NCBI GenBank assembly: GCA_037833965.1
Contig: AP031352.1
Coordinates: forward strand, 17,588,501 to 17,652,500
Direction of reading: 5' to 3'
Length of the DNA stretch: 64,000 nucleotides
DNA from: Marchantia polymorpha subsp. ruderalis
Taxonomy: Eukaryota; Streptophyta; Marchantiopsida; Marchantiales; Marchantiaceae
Below the pieces are notes generated by a model. The model made no database searches, was not told the DNA's origin, and saw only the letters and a program-made list of their open reading frames with translations. The position numbers and the translations under genes are program-made. Shown here in pieces: positions 26,042-37,753 of this stretch (position 1 is its first letter; the number at the start of each line of letters is the position of its first letter).

Positions 26042-26519
26042 ACTTTGGGGAGAATTATCCTACGGAATGAATTTCAAGATTCGGTGCCTCAAAACTTCGA
26101 TGTTCCCACTATGTATTAATCAGTATTTCATCAAACGGAGATCAAGTAGCTTGTCGTGCATACTGGTGTTTATACTTTGGTATAACTACGCTAAACGGCG
26201 GTATTTTTGTCTCTCTTTATCGACTTTGATTTTCAAATTTTCTGAAAGTTGAGTCATTACAATCATATTTGTATACAATGTTGCACTAGTGTAGAATTTG
26301 AATTCCCCACAAGTTACTGGACCGAAAGACGTAATATGTGCGTTTCTATTATTGTTTGACTTCTATTTATCAGATCATATGTAGATATACAAATAACACT
26401 TGATTCCTAGGTTTGCTCTACAAGCTCAGGGCAACCTCTGCCATAAATAAATAAATATATTCAATTATTATTATTACTGTACTGGTTTCGAAGTTTTCCA
26501 AAATAACTGAAGAAATTAC

Positions 26520-27380
26520 AACAATCTAACATTCCGGAACAAAATGTGCAAGAAGTGAATCCATTACGTTCGTCACCTCAAGATTGTCTTCGATAGACGC
26601 ATGCAGAGATGACGTTCTTATCGAAGAAAGCTCCAAAAAGCCCGTTGGGCTCGTTGGCAGAAATGTGTCATCGGACGAGAAGCGAAAGGGATGTGTCCTC
26701 GTTCCTCCGACTTCTCGGAACCGATGTTTGAATATGCATGGCCCGGCCCGCACCTTGTGCCAAACTCGACGTGTCCTCCGAGTTCACTCGAACGTACGAC
26801 GGCAGTCGGGGACTCGTGCGCATGCCACGAGTACTCCTCAGGCATCGGCATCACAGTCCTTCTCCCTTCACATTATTCTCTCCTTGGCTCTGTCAGGGCT
26901 CGGAACACCGCCTCCAGAGCGGCCTCACCGAGACGGCGTACGTAGTTGTACAGGCCGACACTCGTATCGTCCATCGTAGTTCGACTGCGGTCGGAATGAG
27001 ACCCGGCCTTCGACTAACACAGACTTCATTAATAGTCGGCAGTAGGCGCAAGGGAATCAGTTCCGAGTGTATCGATGCTTCCCTGCGTCGTGCGCAAAAT
27101 TCCACGTGTTGTGAAAACTGCACCCTCGAGGTACCATAAAGTGGGTTTGCATCGGCCCATGGACCTCGCGCGTCGGATGCCACCTGTCCTGGGAAGGACG
27201 CAGCTCCCGAACCCAGGACCTCGTACTGCCTCTGTCAGCCCATGACTCCATGCTCTCTCTCATGCACGCAGACCCTTGACATGTCATCTCGACTGTGGCG
27301 GAGCGTCGTAGCTTAATTAGCGCATTCCTGTTGCGTCCCCGGGACGCCAAAGCCTACCATGCGAAGAATTTAACCTCTTG
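26520..27380. other. Isolated GC- and CpG-rich island without a gene
   Basis: A sharply bounded GC-rich block of about 0.9 kb sits between AT-rich flanks and resembles the leaders of the real genes in this window. Short open frames occur in all phases on both strands, with no domain. It could be an orphan promoter/CpG island, the first exon of an unrecognised gene, or a non-coding RNA locus. Confidence 0.4.
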
Positions 27381-27458
27381 ACAGCGACGTTAGTGGATTC
27401 GGTTCATTTCTACGATGTTCGCGTTCGGACTGCATACACTTCACGAAAAGTAGCGATT

Positions 27459-27487
27459 GCCGACTTTCTATTTTATAGAAAGTCGGC
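27459..27487. repeat. Perfect 13-bp hairpin, 3-nt loop
   Basis: GCCGACTTTCTAT (27459-27471), the loop TTT, then the exact reverse complement (27475-27487). It lies at the edge of the GC-rich island. Confidence 0.85.
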
Positions 27488-27800
27488 GACGGAGGAAACC
27501 GGACCCATTGGGCCAACTTTGGAGGCATTGAGGGTTGTTGGAATCTTCTATTCCTCTCGGTGATGGAGTAGATTCCCGAAAGGGTTTTTATGTTAGAATT
27601 TCTTCGCCCCTTTGCGGAGTCAGCTTTCATGCGCAGAGATTGGGACATGCAACGAGTCAATGGCTCGATGAAAACTCATCCGATCGGGTGCAAGTCTTTC
27701 ACCCACGTACACACGTAAGATTTTCGACCCATCTCTCTTTCAATATAAGTAGTTTACATTTTCAAAACCTGTACACATATTCAATCGTAGGAAAATATAA

Positions 27801-29900
27801 TTCTGTAGGTCAAGTGAAGATATATACATGGAGGGAGATCTATAATGAGATAAAAAAGTACTTTCAAGCTGTGTGGATATTTTGATCATGTTCCCGGAAA
27901 GCAAGGTTCTGAAAATATACGAAACATACATAAGTTATCATATATGTATTTCTTTTCTAAAACATACAGATCTGTATAATTAAATACAGATTTTCCAAAT
28001 CTTTATTGAGTATTCTTAACACTTTATTTGACCCTTCTGAACTGATTTGAAAAACATTTTGAATCTGAACTTCCAGTTAGAAAAAAATTACTTCTATAAG
28101 ATAAACCTAAATGACAACTTACCACTTGTTAAGGTGTTTGTCACATGTTGATTGAAATGATCAATTCTGGGATTAAGAATAAAGCCTGATTGCAAGATTT
28201 TGGAGTTTTCCAGAACATTTAGAATCTTAAAAAGATTCTGTAGTTATTCTTAGACATTTACTATCTTCGGAAAACATGCCGAGATGTGTAGCAAGAACGA
28301 TATGTAAATCTCAGCAAACCAAACATGGGTTAAGCTAACTGGTAGGATGGGGCTGGGTCCTAATTACATTACGACATGAAACATATCTTAGTGTATGTAA
28401 GAGAACATAATTATCAACGTCAACGAGTCTCCGTATAACAAGAGCATTTAATTCATCATCAATCAAAAGTAAATGATATCTTATAGATTGGAGAGACAAA
28501 TGTTGCAGTAACTGTAATTTACATGATGGTTCAATCGTGTGGAAAACTAATCATTGTTAAATTGAACCTAATTCGTTGCTTGTTAAAATGAACTAAATCA
28601 CTTTATAGATTGACACTACACATCAAAATGAAAGCATTTGCAGTCTTGGATAATAAAAATTTTTCGAACTTCCAAAATCGTGGGCAAAAACAACTAAAAT
28701 GCTTATTGCTGGATGTATTTAGGATTTGATACAAGCAATGAGAAAAATGCATCTTCTACCGAGATTATAATGTTCCCTTATTTGCAAATAAATTATCAAT
28801 CCCACGTTTAACACGGGCGGGTTCTCTGCTGTCTAAAAAATGCAAGTGATGTTTGTGTGAATTTTAGATGCGACCAAGGGTAAAAAAGCCAAATTCCGAA
28901 AAGAACACGTAGGGTAATACCATAGAGAACCATCCTATCTGGGCTAGCCCTTTGTTCTGATTATTTTCTGTCTTCCTTGCTAGGCATGGTGGGGGTATCC
29001 AGAAGGAAATCCTATGAGTACAGTAGGGAGGAGTCGCGGATGGAAAAGTAAGATTCAATAATTGAAGATGAGTAACCTTATGGAGAAACGAAGAGGCCGA
29101 ATAGAAAAGTGCAAAGTAAAAATAAGGAAGAATGATGAGAAAATTACCTAAGAGATAAAGCCCCGAAAAATCAGTATTCTATCTCGATGAGCAAATTGTA
29201 TTCACATGTTCAGATGCAACAAATGCATAGCAAACCAGGTTCTAAGTTCTTTAGTATTCGAACCACACTATTCACATGATTGACTAGGGCAGCAAGAAGA
29301 GTAATAGAGCATGTCAGATTGCAAATGGATGAGAAAAGCATATACTGTATATGCGATAAGGGCCGATCGCAGACACCGTATCTGAAAAGTATACTGTTGG
29401 TGTACTGAGTGATGTTGTATAGTAGGGACCATGTGTAGTACTGTGATATGTGGTGTACTGTGTATTGTATCAACTTGATTCTATACGCTCTGTCGCTCAT
29501 GCCAAAATCATGTTAGCATGAATTCACGAGCAGAAGGGAGCAGATGTCAATAAAAGTGCCATCCTCTTCACATTCTGTCGGATTGATTTGTGACTTTCAA
29601 CGACCGTTACATGGAGGTGGAAGAAAAATTAAGATTCGCATTAATACGATGGTGATCGAAAAATTGAACGGTGTAAGTGGAAAATGATGGTTGTAAAAGG
29701 TCCTCTCGCAGAATTCCCATAAAATATCAGAATCCAGGTTTAGCGAAAGTCAGAGAGGAACAGAGACGACAGGTGAGGAAAAATGGGGGTAGGCCCAATA
29801 CCATTGAGGTTTATGTACACTTGTGCTAAGCATTAAGTCCAGAACCGAAAGGACCGGAGGGGCTCAAGGAGTCCACATGAGAATGTTTCGATTATCGGGG
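27801..29900. other. AT-rich spacer
   Basis: Non-coding, AT-rich to moderate composition. The only pattern noted is a loose recurrence of GTACTGTG/GTACTGAG-like octamers around 29.39-29.46 kb. No gene or RNA is supported. Confidence 0.5.
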
Positions 29901-30130
29901 GCCGCTAAGACGGAAGGAATACGCGCAGATTCCAAGCAGAATCGAGTACGTATGGACGCACCTGGGACCGTATAGGAGAAGGCGGGGGGACATCGTGCAG
30001 TGCACGGGTGGGGGCTCTATAATTGCCACGGCAGGTCGGGAGGTGACGGAGCGACTAGCTTGGAATGGGTCGGGTTGGCCCATCCTGTTGGTCGCAGGCC
30101 AATAATAGGCTCGCGAGAGGCTGATCCGAG

Positions 30131-30139
30131 AAACCCTAA
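30131..30139 (+). promoter_or_regulatory. Telo-box AAACCCTAA
   Basis: Exact plant telo-box, the first of four in the LARP1 upstream region. Confidence 0.7.
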
Positions 30140-30157
30140 AACGGAAGGAAGGGAGAC

Positions 30158-30166
30158 AAACCCTAG
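30158..30166 (+). promoter_or_regulatory. Telo-box variant AAACCCTAG
   Basis: Telo-box core AAACCCTA, 18 bases after the first copy. Confidence 0.55.
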
Positions 30167-30321
30167 CTACGTCAGTAGAGCATGCCAGAGAGCAAGAGCA
30201 ATTTCCGATAAGAGGGATATCTCACCATCCAGAACTGTATGTAATCTTCTGGGGGCCGACTGGGCGCAGGGGACATATGGCGCGACGCGTGGCGGGCGCT
30301 GAATGGGCGAGGGGAGTGTGC

Positions 30322-30330
30322 AAACCCTAA
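30322..30330 (+). promoter_or_regulatory. Telo-box AAACCCTAA
   Basis: Exact telo-box in the same orientation as the two copies before it. Confidence 0.7.
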
Positions 30331-30420
30331 AGTGATCTCGGACTCGCATGGGGGCTTTAACAGGACGGAGATAGGTTCGGCGACGACTGGATCACGAGGG
30401 CGAACTCAGGGAGCGGTCGG

Positions 30421-30450
30421 GAAATCTGCGCGAATCTGCGGGAATCTGCA
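30421..30450. repeat. Three tandem decamers around AATCTGCG
   Basis: Three consecutive 10-base units share the core (A/G)AATCTGC. The 10-base period places each copy on the same DNA face. A regulatory role is only a guess. Confidence 0.6.
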
Positions 30451-30920
30451 CTAATTTCCGCCGGTAAGGCCCGATCCGACGTCCGCGATGGAGCGGAACC
30501 CGGGGTCGGAGTCGCTCCGTCCGTCGTGACCTGGAGGGGCCGGGCCTGGCCGACGGAGCGCGGCCATACGCCAAGCGATCTGGGCGCCAATGACACGGAA
30601 AGAGGACGCTCCCCGTTGGCTGGAGTGTTGGCCATGGCCGTGGACCGGCGAAAGCGATCGCGTTCGCGGATGAAAGCACAGTTGGCGCTGTTTGCCGGGG
30701 CAGGGCGGGGCAGCCCAGGCCAGGGAAGCGAGCAGAAGCCGGGGGGAGCGCGGGTTCCCCGGGCCCGACCTGACCTGGCCCGACCCTGGGTCCGAGGTCG
30801 CGAAGCGGAGCGCGAGTAGCAGCGCTAGCAGGCGGGGCACTGTGTGTGATCCCATTCTCTGCGACTGGCAGGCAAGACGGGGCAGAGAGGAGCAGCAGTA
30901 GCAGCAGCAGCGGCATGATG

Positions 30921-30929
30921 TTAGGGTTT
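30921..30929 (-). promoter_or_regulatory. Telo-box, reverse orientation (TTAGGGTTT)
   Basis: Reverse complement of AAACCCTAA, the copy closest to the LARP1 coding start. Confidence 0.7.
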
Positions 30930-31160
30930 GGACCGCACCTCGCCCCTCGCCCCACCGTCGTCGTCGCCCTCCGCTCGGTCGGAATTGCGCATGAGCGCCG
31001 AGGCCCGAGCGGACGAGGAGGTTCTGCGGGGCGGGCACGAATCAGATCTTGGTATGGCCCGGGGGTTCCTTATACTTCTCTTTCACACGGGATACAGTTT
31101 CTTCTTTTCTTCCGGCAGCGCCTCGGTCTCGGCCGCTGAGTTGTGACACCATTCGGGCTT

Positions 31161-31335
31161 TCCACCCTTTTCCCCTTCTTTCCTCCCTCTCCATCTCCTC
31201 CCTCCATCCCTCCCTTCCTTCCTCCTCTCTCCCCCTTTCGTCCCCTTCCCGTCCCCTCCCCTCCCATCCCCCTCCCCCCTCTCTCCTTTCGTCTGCCCCC
31301 CACCCCCCACCACCACCACCCCCCACCCCCCCTAT
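31161..31335 (+). promoter_or_regulatory. Long polypyrimidine (T/C) tract
   Basis: About 175 bases of almost pure T and C on the coding strand, becoming C-rich with CCACCACC at its end. Plant core promoters often carry such Y-patches near transcription starts. If transcription starts inside it, the LARP1 mRNA would itself begin with a pyrimidine run. Confidence 0.6.
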
Positions 31336-31655
31336 CCGGTCGGTCCTCTGCGTTTGTTGACACCGCTACGTAGTTTTCAGGCGAGTGAATTAGCGCTGCG
31401 AAGCAAGAGCCGCGGGTCGGAGTTCGGGTCACCACGAGAGGAACGCTTCGGGGGCCGCGTTGTCCATCATCCATCCCGGTTCCGCATCCCTTTTCGTGAG
31501 TTCATCGTCGGACTGAGAGCTTGTGTGCGAGCGCGAGAGAGCGTGTGTGAATTAGTTGGAGCAATTGACATCTGGTCCAATTCGCAGCACGGGGACGAGG
31601 CCAGGTACAGAGGAGCGAGGCGGTGGCGGATAAGCTCACAGGGGTGGAGAAGGGG

Positions 31656-31700
31656 ATGAATTGCTGCGGAGGGCAAGGGAGGGGCAGCCGGCGCTTGTGA
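31656..31700 (+). promoter_or_regulatory. Upstream ORF (14 codons) in the LARP1 leader
   Basis: ATG at 31656 and TGA at 31698-31700, 26 bases before the chosen LARP1 start and in a different frame. It may reduce or gate LARP1 translation if present in the mRNA. Confidence 0.5.
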
Positions 31701-31726
31701 GGCAGGAGCTTGCCAGGACGGCCGGC

Positions 31727-34700
31727 ATGGCGTCGTCCGAAGCGCCTCCGCCTTCTGTACCTGCTGTCACTCCTTTGCCTGTTCCTCCTTCTGCTGCAGA
31801 CTCTGCTCCTTCGTCGTCGACTCCGAGTAGCAGCAGCGCCCCTCCCACCACCGCGACGAAGCCCGCAGCAGCGTCGAGTGGTGGCGGAGGAGGTGGCACG
31901 AATGGGAGCTTAAAAGGTGGGATTACTGGAAGCGGTGGCCGAATGGTGAAAGGTGCGTGGTCTCAGGTTGTGAGGGGCCAGGCTGCTGCTCCCGATAATG
32001 GTTTAGCTGGTTTGGCAAACGGAACCCTCGGTCTTTCTCCGTCAATCGTGACCTCTGCCCCTAGCATTGCAACTCCCGACCCTGCACCCCCCAAACGCCC
32101 TGCCAAGACGACGACTGCTTCATCGCAACAGGTGCCCGCGGTCGTAGAACAGACTCCCGTCACCACTAGTTCTGCTCCGACACCCACTCCGCCCCCTGTT
32201 TCCGCCTCGACTCCATCTTCTTCTTTGCCATCTGCATCCTCCTCCTCCACACCCACTGCCGTCGTCGCGAAGAACAAAAAAGATGGATCGCAGGTAGAAG
32301 CAGCCGGTGCCGAAGAACGTGTAGAGAGTGGAGGAGCCGCTCCTGCTCTTGCCCCTGCCACGAGTTCCCCGTCGGATGCCCCTGCTAAAACCTCTAAACC
32401 CGCATGGAAGAAGCCTGTCAGTAATTTGGGTAAGGTGACTACAGTTGGGCCGGTGATGGGAGCCGTTTCATGGCCTGCGCTCGCTGAAGCTCGCAGCTCC
32501 AAGGCTCCCGTAGATTTGCCGAAATCTGGAGCCCCGGCAGCCCCGTCCGCTCCGCCGGATGGACCATCAGAGCAGGTCTGCTTGGCAACCTCGTGCTTTT
32601 CACGCTCGTTCCCCTTCAGGAAAACTGCGGAATGGGACGTGCGCTCTAGCTGCACTTGTTCAGCCTGAAGATGGATTGTCAATTCACCTCGTTCACATGC
32701 GTGGGTTTACGATTTCATGGAATTCTGTTGCTAATCGTTGTCTTCGTACTTGCGATTGTTGGTTTGGGAGGCAGGCTGCGTCGTCAGGGTGGTCGAGACC
32801 GGGTGGACCTAGTAGTAACACCACGGGGAATCACGCCCAGGCTCCGAGTGGAAGGCAAAAATCCACGAATAAGCATCGCACCACTGCAGCCTTGAATGGC
32901 AGTGGTCCGCCGCCAGCAGCTCCGCTAATTTCTACGGAGAATGCCACTCCTTCTCTAGCATCCACGCAGGTACCTGATGTCGCCGCTGCCGAACCTAATG
33001 TCAAAAGTGGCGGTGAGGAGTCAGCGAAGACTAATCCGACCAATGCCGGAGGCAATGAGCCCAGGCGACCCTTCCACCAGCGAGGTGGAGCTGGGTTCGT
33101 TGGCAATTCAGGGAGGAGGAACAACATGAGGGACCAAAATCGTGGAGCTCATGGATGGCATCACAATAGACCGTTTGGAAATAATGCCAGAGACTCTGCC
33201 GCTAGTGTACAACAACGCGTGGGGCCTAGGAACTTCGGGCGTGCCAACAATTTCGTGCCGAATAATCATTCAGGATTTATGAATGCAGCAGGTTTACTCT
33301 CGTCGAATTTCCATGTTTCAGTCGGGGTTTTTTATCGCAAGTATTCCTAGGTGGAATGTGCTCATATCTCACCGATTCTCATTCTGTTTGCTGAGGTGCA
33401 ATGAGGCAGAGGATCCGATTATACACTTTTTTCATGGTTCTTGCAACGCGATGTGACCATGAGAAGTTTGTCTTAATGCAGGTGTGGCTCAAGGCATGTA
33501 CTACGTGCCCGCAGGTTCTACTGCCCCTGGGCGTGCCGCCGCCTATTTTACTTCGCCCGCAGGAGGTGTTATTGCGGATAATGCTATTGCGTTGCGTCAT
33601 CTCGTTGTGAAACAAATTGAATACTACTTTAGGTCAGAATCTTCTTACTCTCGTTGAATCTTATATGGCATTGAAGGCTGCAAGTTGGGGATTATTCTGT
33701 ATGTAGAAACTTCCTAATGAAGAAATTTGTCTGCAGTATTGAGAATTTGTGCAGAGATATATTCTTGCGCTCCAAAATGGACGAGCAAGGCTTCATTCCA
33801 GTTGCAGTGATTGCAAATTTTAATAGGGTAACCTTCCGTCACAAACAAGAAGACACATTTTGCTTATTGGGTATTGTTCAAATTTACTTCCTCCGATTTT
33901 TATCCCTCTCACACACCCATTCGCTGCAGGTCAAAATGCTAACAGCGGACACATCAATGATCTTGGATGCTCTTCGTAGCCATTCTGGCTTGGTGGAAGT
34001 TCAGGTGCCTGTCAGTTCTCTCTTTGGTACATACATCGTGAAAGGTGTTTTGCATATCCGATTCACGTTTGTTTGTAGTTGGACGTGCACCTTTCAACCT
34101 AAGTTGCCGTCAAGATCTCCCAATTCGTCTGACACGAGACTCAAATGGCTTCTTCTGGCAGGATGAAAAGCTGCGGAAACGGGATGATTGGGCAAACTGG
34201 ATTTTACCTCCTAGTCATTTACCACCTGCTGTTACTCCACCTAAGCAGCCAGGAAAGAGTGAAGAAGGAAAACTCGAAGGGGAGAAGAGCAGCGGGGACA
34301 TTGCACATCAGCCCACAGCCGATGCTTCTTCCAAGTCGGAGACCAACGTCCAGACTAATCCCCCTCTAAACTCTTCTGATGCCGATTCATCAGCCAAAAC
34401 CAATGATAGATTGAATCCTAGTTCTAAAGACGCCGAAACTTCCTCCAATTCCAAGCAAGAGTCTCAAGCAGGAAGCACAGCTGGGTTTTCAGATGATACT
34501 CAAAGAAGTTCAGTTGAGGGTTTAACTGGTGAAAGCAACCTGTCTGTAAGAGTTTCCCCTACGAAGGATGCTGCTTCACTTGCGGGAGGAAGTGTACCTG
34601 ACGTGAACCAGAGTACAACAGGGAGTTCACACTTCCTCACATCCAGCTCTCAAGTTTCCGAGGCTGGTGGTGCGGTAAGGGCGTTGCACGGCAAGGGTCG

Positions 34701-37700
34701 ATTACAAGGTATCAGGATATCGATATCTGAAAGTGAAGGTGCCAGAGATTTGCTGTCCCCTAATTCAGAAGAGAGTGGTGTAGTCGCCGATGATGAGGGT
34801 GACTGGTTAACACCTTCTTCAAGGAATGGTACCAGGCGGAGGGGCGTGAGCAACAAGAAACCGCCGACCGCAAGGGGAGGGGACCTCAAAACTGGAGGGC
34901 TCTCTGCCGCATTCGCAGCCAAAGAGGCCACTGTCAGCCAAGATGAAGACACATTTCAATTTGACGAAGAACTGGAGACTGAGAGATCTACAAAGGATCC
35001 CTCCGCTGTCGCCAGCAAAAGGTGAAAAAGTTAACTTCATTGTCGTCTCGTTTCATTGCAGCATCCTTCAGTTTAAGATCAGTCTCCCCCAGAAACTATG
35101 TATTTCGTCGAAATGTGATTGGGAAGGGAAGAGGAACTGTGGCTTAATGTTCGGTGATGCTCCTACTCAGCCTTGAGGACGACGACGATGACGACTCGGA
35201 TGTTAATGACAATGATGTTCACCGCCTCATCATCGTCACTCAGGTATCTTCATTCATACCTGGCACAGTGAGCTCTCAAACTATGAATATATAAGAATGA
35301 GGTTCCAAGTTGATCCTCACTGCTATATCTGTTCAGGTGTTTAAAATTAGATGCCGCTCTTGTTTAGTCTGTCTGGGAAATCATCCTCCCAAATGCTGTT
35401 GTATATGCCCCAAGTTTGGGTAAGATATTGTTTCGAACGGTCTGTTCAAGTATAAAAAGCCTGCAAGTAAGTCTTAATGATACACTTTATTAGCTCACTT
35501 TGCAGTGAGTCTATGAGGGTAAAAACGTGACTGCCTATTCTCTCCCTCTCTTGGGTCTGAATCCCTCTATCCTCCATCTAGATATGTTTATACGACCTAG
35601 TGATCATCTTAGCCCTCCAAAGATGGCGATCTATTGCGCAGCACCTGAGATGTGTAAGTGTACAAATTTGTGTTCCGATTTCTTACACTTTTTTCCCCAT
35701 TTCTGTGAAACAGAGTAGGAAAGTCAATAAAGGTGATCGCAAAGGTCCAGATGGAAGAGATCATGGCAGGAAAGCCATATCAGATGAGCTTGTTTCTGTC
35801 ATAAATGACGGTCTCTACTTCTACGAACAGGTCCGTTGAAACTCTGTGAAATCTCGAATGTTGATATATTGGTTGTAAATTGTCAGGCCAGGGACCTACA
35901 TCTACATCCCCTCAATTACCTGAAATTTTGTTGTGCACCTACACAGGAATTGCGAAGAAGCAAACCTAAACGCACCACCACCACTCAAGTTGCTCGGAAG
36001 CGCACTCCCAGTGATGGGACTGCCAGCAGTGGCACTGAGACTACTACACCGACAGCTCGGTCTGCCGTGGGCAGCTATGGTAGCAGTGCCGGGAGCGCTG
36101 GAAGTGGATCAGAAGGGCCGGGCATGGTCAGACCACCAAGAGGCCAGTACAGATCTGGTCCGAGTGGCCCATACTTCCCTAATCAGCGACTCTTTGCCAG
36201 TGCCCCTCGAGACGTTGGTCATAGGGGCCGGCAACATCACTTCAGCATTACTGCGGAGAGTCCTCCAAGTGACTCCGTTGGATTCTTTTTTGGTGCTACT
36301 CCTCCGGACAATCACAGGTATATTTTTCTCACACTTGAAGTACCTGCAAATTTTGTAGAGGTCTTGTTACCATCATCCCTCATTGTCTTGAGTCTTCTAA
36401 TCTGGTGTTGTTACTCTTCACCATATGTGCAGCAGTGGAGCTAACCGACTTTCGTCATCATTTGGGTCATCGAGACTCAGCTCGTCTCCATATGGTACTC
36501 CTCCAGGGGGTAGCTTGTTGTCTGGGACCAGTCCCCCTGTTGGATCCATCCCCAAGTCCTTTCCTCATTTCCAACATCCAAGCCACGCTCTCCTTGAAGA
36601 CAATGGCTTCAAACAGCAAAAGTATGTATTAGCTTCTTCGAAGTGTGAGACGCCTTTGCTTGCAAGCAGCTTACATTATGTTGCATATTATAAAAACCCC
36701 TCAATTTTTTTTTTCTCGACTTCGACTGTGAAGGAATTGTGTCTCGAAAAGGGTTTTTAAACCTGGTTGTGTGCATTGCAGATACTACAAGTTTTACAAG
36801 CGTTGTCTCAATGATCGTAAACGTGTCGGTATTGGATGTAGCGAAGTAAGTTGTAACTTAGTGGCTTCTTGGGACCTTGTTTTTCATTTCAGTTCACACG
36901 ATATATTGACCCAATCAATTAAGCAATTTTTTGGTAACCTGTTATTGAAAATTGAGTGACAGTTGTTGATCGGTTAACTTATTTATTCATGTATTGGTGC
37001 CTTGTTTTAGGAAATGAATACTCTCTTCCGGTTCTGGTCGTATTTCCTACGTACCAACTTCAACCGATCCATGTACATCGAGTTTCGAAAGCTTGCAGAG
37101 GAAGATGCTGCAACCAACTACAATTACGGAATGGAGTGTCTCTTCAGATTTTATAGGTGAATACTCATCGTCTTCTGTTTCCTACCCGAAGGTTTCGACA
37201 GAGATATGCATCAGTTTATCTGGTAGTCTGTTGACTGAGATTTGATTTTGTCGCAGCTATGGCTTGGAGCAAAAATTCAAACAGGACATGTACGACGATT
37301 TTGAGCAACTAACTCTTGAAACCTACAAAAAGGGTAACCTCTACGGCCTTGAGAAATACTGGTAAGTGAGAGTCTGTCAAATTTTTTTGTTGTAGCCCTG
37401 GTTTTCTATACCTGGTGCAGTATCATTGAATATATTTTCGTTATAGCTGCATATGTTTTTAGTAACCATGTTTGGTACGCTTTGGCTTCAGGGCGTTCCA
37501 TTTTTACCGGAAAGATAAGTCGAGACGGGTGGTGAAGAAGCACCCAGAGTTGGAAAAGCTTTTGACAGAAGAGTTTCGTACCATTGACGACTTTCAAAGG
37601 GCGAAAGATAAGATGACCAAGGAAAAAGCCTTAAAAGATAGTATCACAACCACTAGGGATCGAACCGAAGCAGGTGGTGCCACTTCCCCCCTTCAAAGTG

Positions 37701-37753
37701 GGCTTACCATGTCTGTGAGTGCTACATCCACGGCGTCCATTGCTGTATCTTAA
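31727..37753 (+). CDS. LARP1: La-related protein 1 (LARP1): La motif plus DM15
   Basis: Cytoplasmic mRNA-binding protein that in eukaryotes controls stability and translation of 5'-TOP mRNAs; in Arabidopsis LARP1 also takes part in heat-triggered mRNA decay. My exons: 31727-32575, 32775-33291, 33482-33632, 33737-33827, 33930-34004, 34162-35021, 35171-35243, 35714-35830, 35947-36317, 36433-36621, 36782-36845, 37011-37156, 37257-37361, 37492-37753. All junctions are GT-AG and in phase, giving 1289 aa. A Pro/Ser/Thr/Ala-rich N terminus precedes the La motif (about 493-575: [45 protein letters not shown]). An acidic stretch leads to RLIIVTQ and then [12 protein letters not shown]. The C-terminal DM15 cap-binding repeats span about 1083-1240 ([47 protein letters not shown]). 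Start ATG 31727 has a strong GGCATGG context. Exon 10 has a tandem CAGCAG acceptor. Confidence 0.93.

Larger units (their letters stand above)
20001..27800. other. Mixed-composition intergenic region, no gene supported
   Basis: GC is moderate through most of this stretch. Open frames up to about 170 codons occur, but they lack an ATG near the start, have no recognisable domain, and no series of short frames could be joined into a known protein. Possible contents are decayed pseudogenes, non-coding transcripts or lineage-specific genes. Transcript data would be needed to choose between them. Confidence 0.45.
29901..31726 (+). promoter_or_regulatory. LARP1 promoter and leader region
   Basis: A GC-rich region directly upstream of the LARP1 start. 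It holds four telo-box motifs, a decanucleotide triplet repeat, an (AGC)n run near 30.89 kb, a possible TATA-like TTATACTT at about 31071, and a long T/C-rich tract. Telo-boxes and pyrimidine patches are typical of plant promoters for ribosomal-protein and translation genes, which fits LARP1. The transcription start is not determined. Confidence 0.6.

Noticed and set aside
31661-31726. Upstream in-frame extension of LARP1
   Set aside because: It would need a TTG start. The ATG at 31727 has a strong context and is the first in-frame ATG.
31963-32682. Minus-strand open frame of 239 codons
   Set aside because: It is an exact shadow of the low-complexity first exon of LARP1.
34045-34161. Open frame running into LARP1 exon 6 from upstream
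   Set aside because: Joining exon 5 to the acceptor at 34160-34161 restores the conserved [14 protein letters not shown] of the La-motif region. Starts further upstream do not keep phase.
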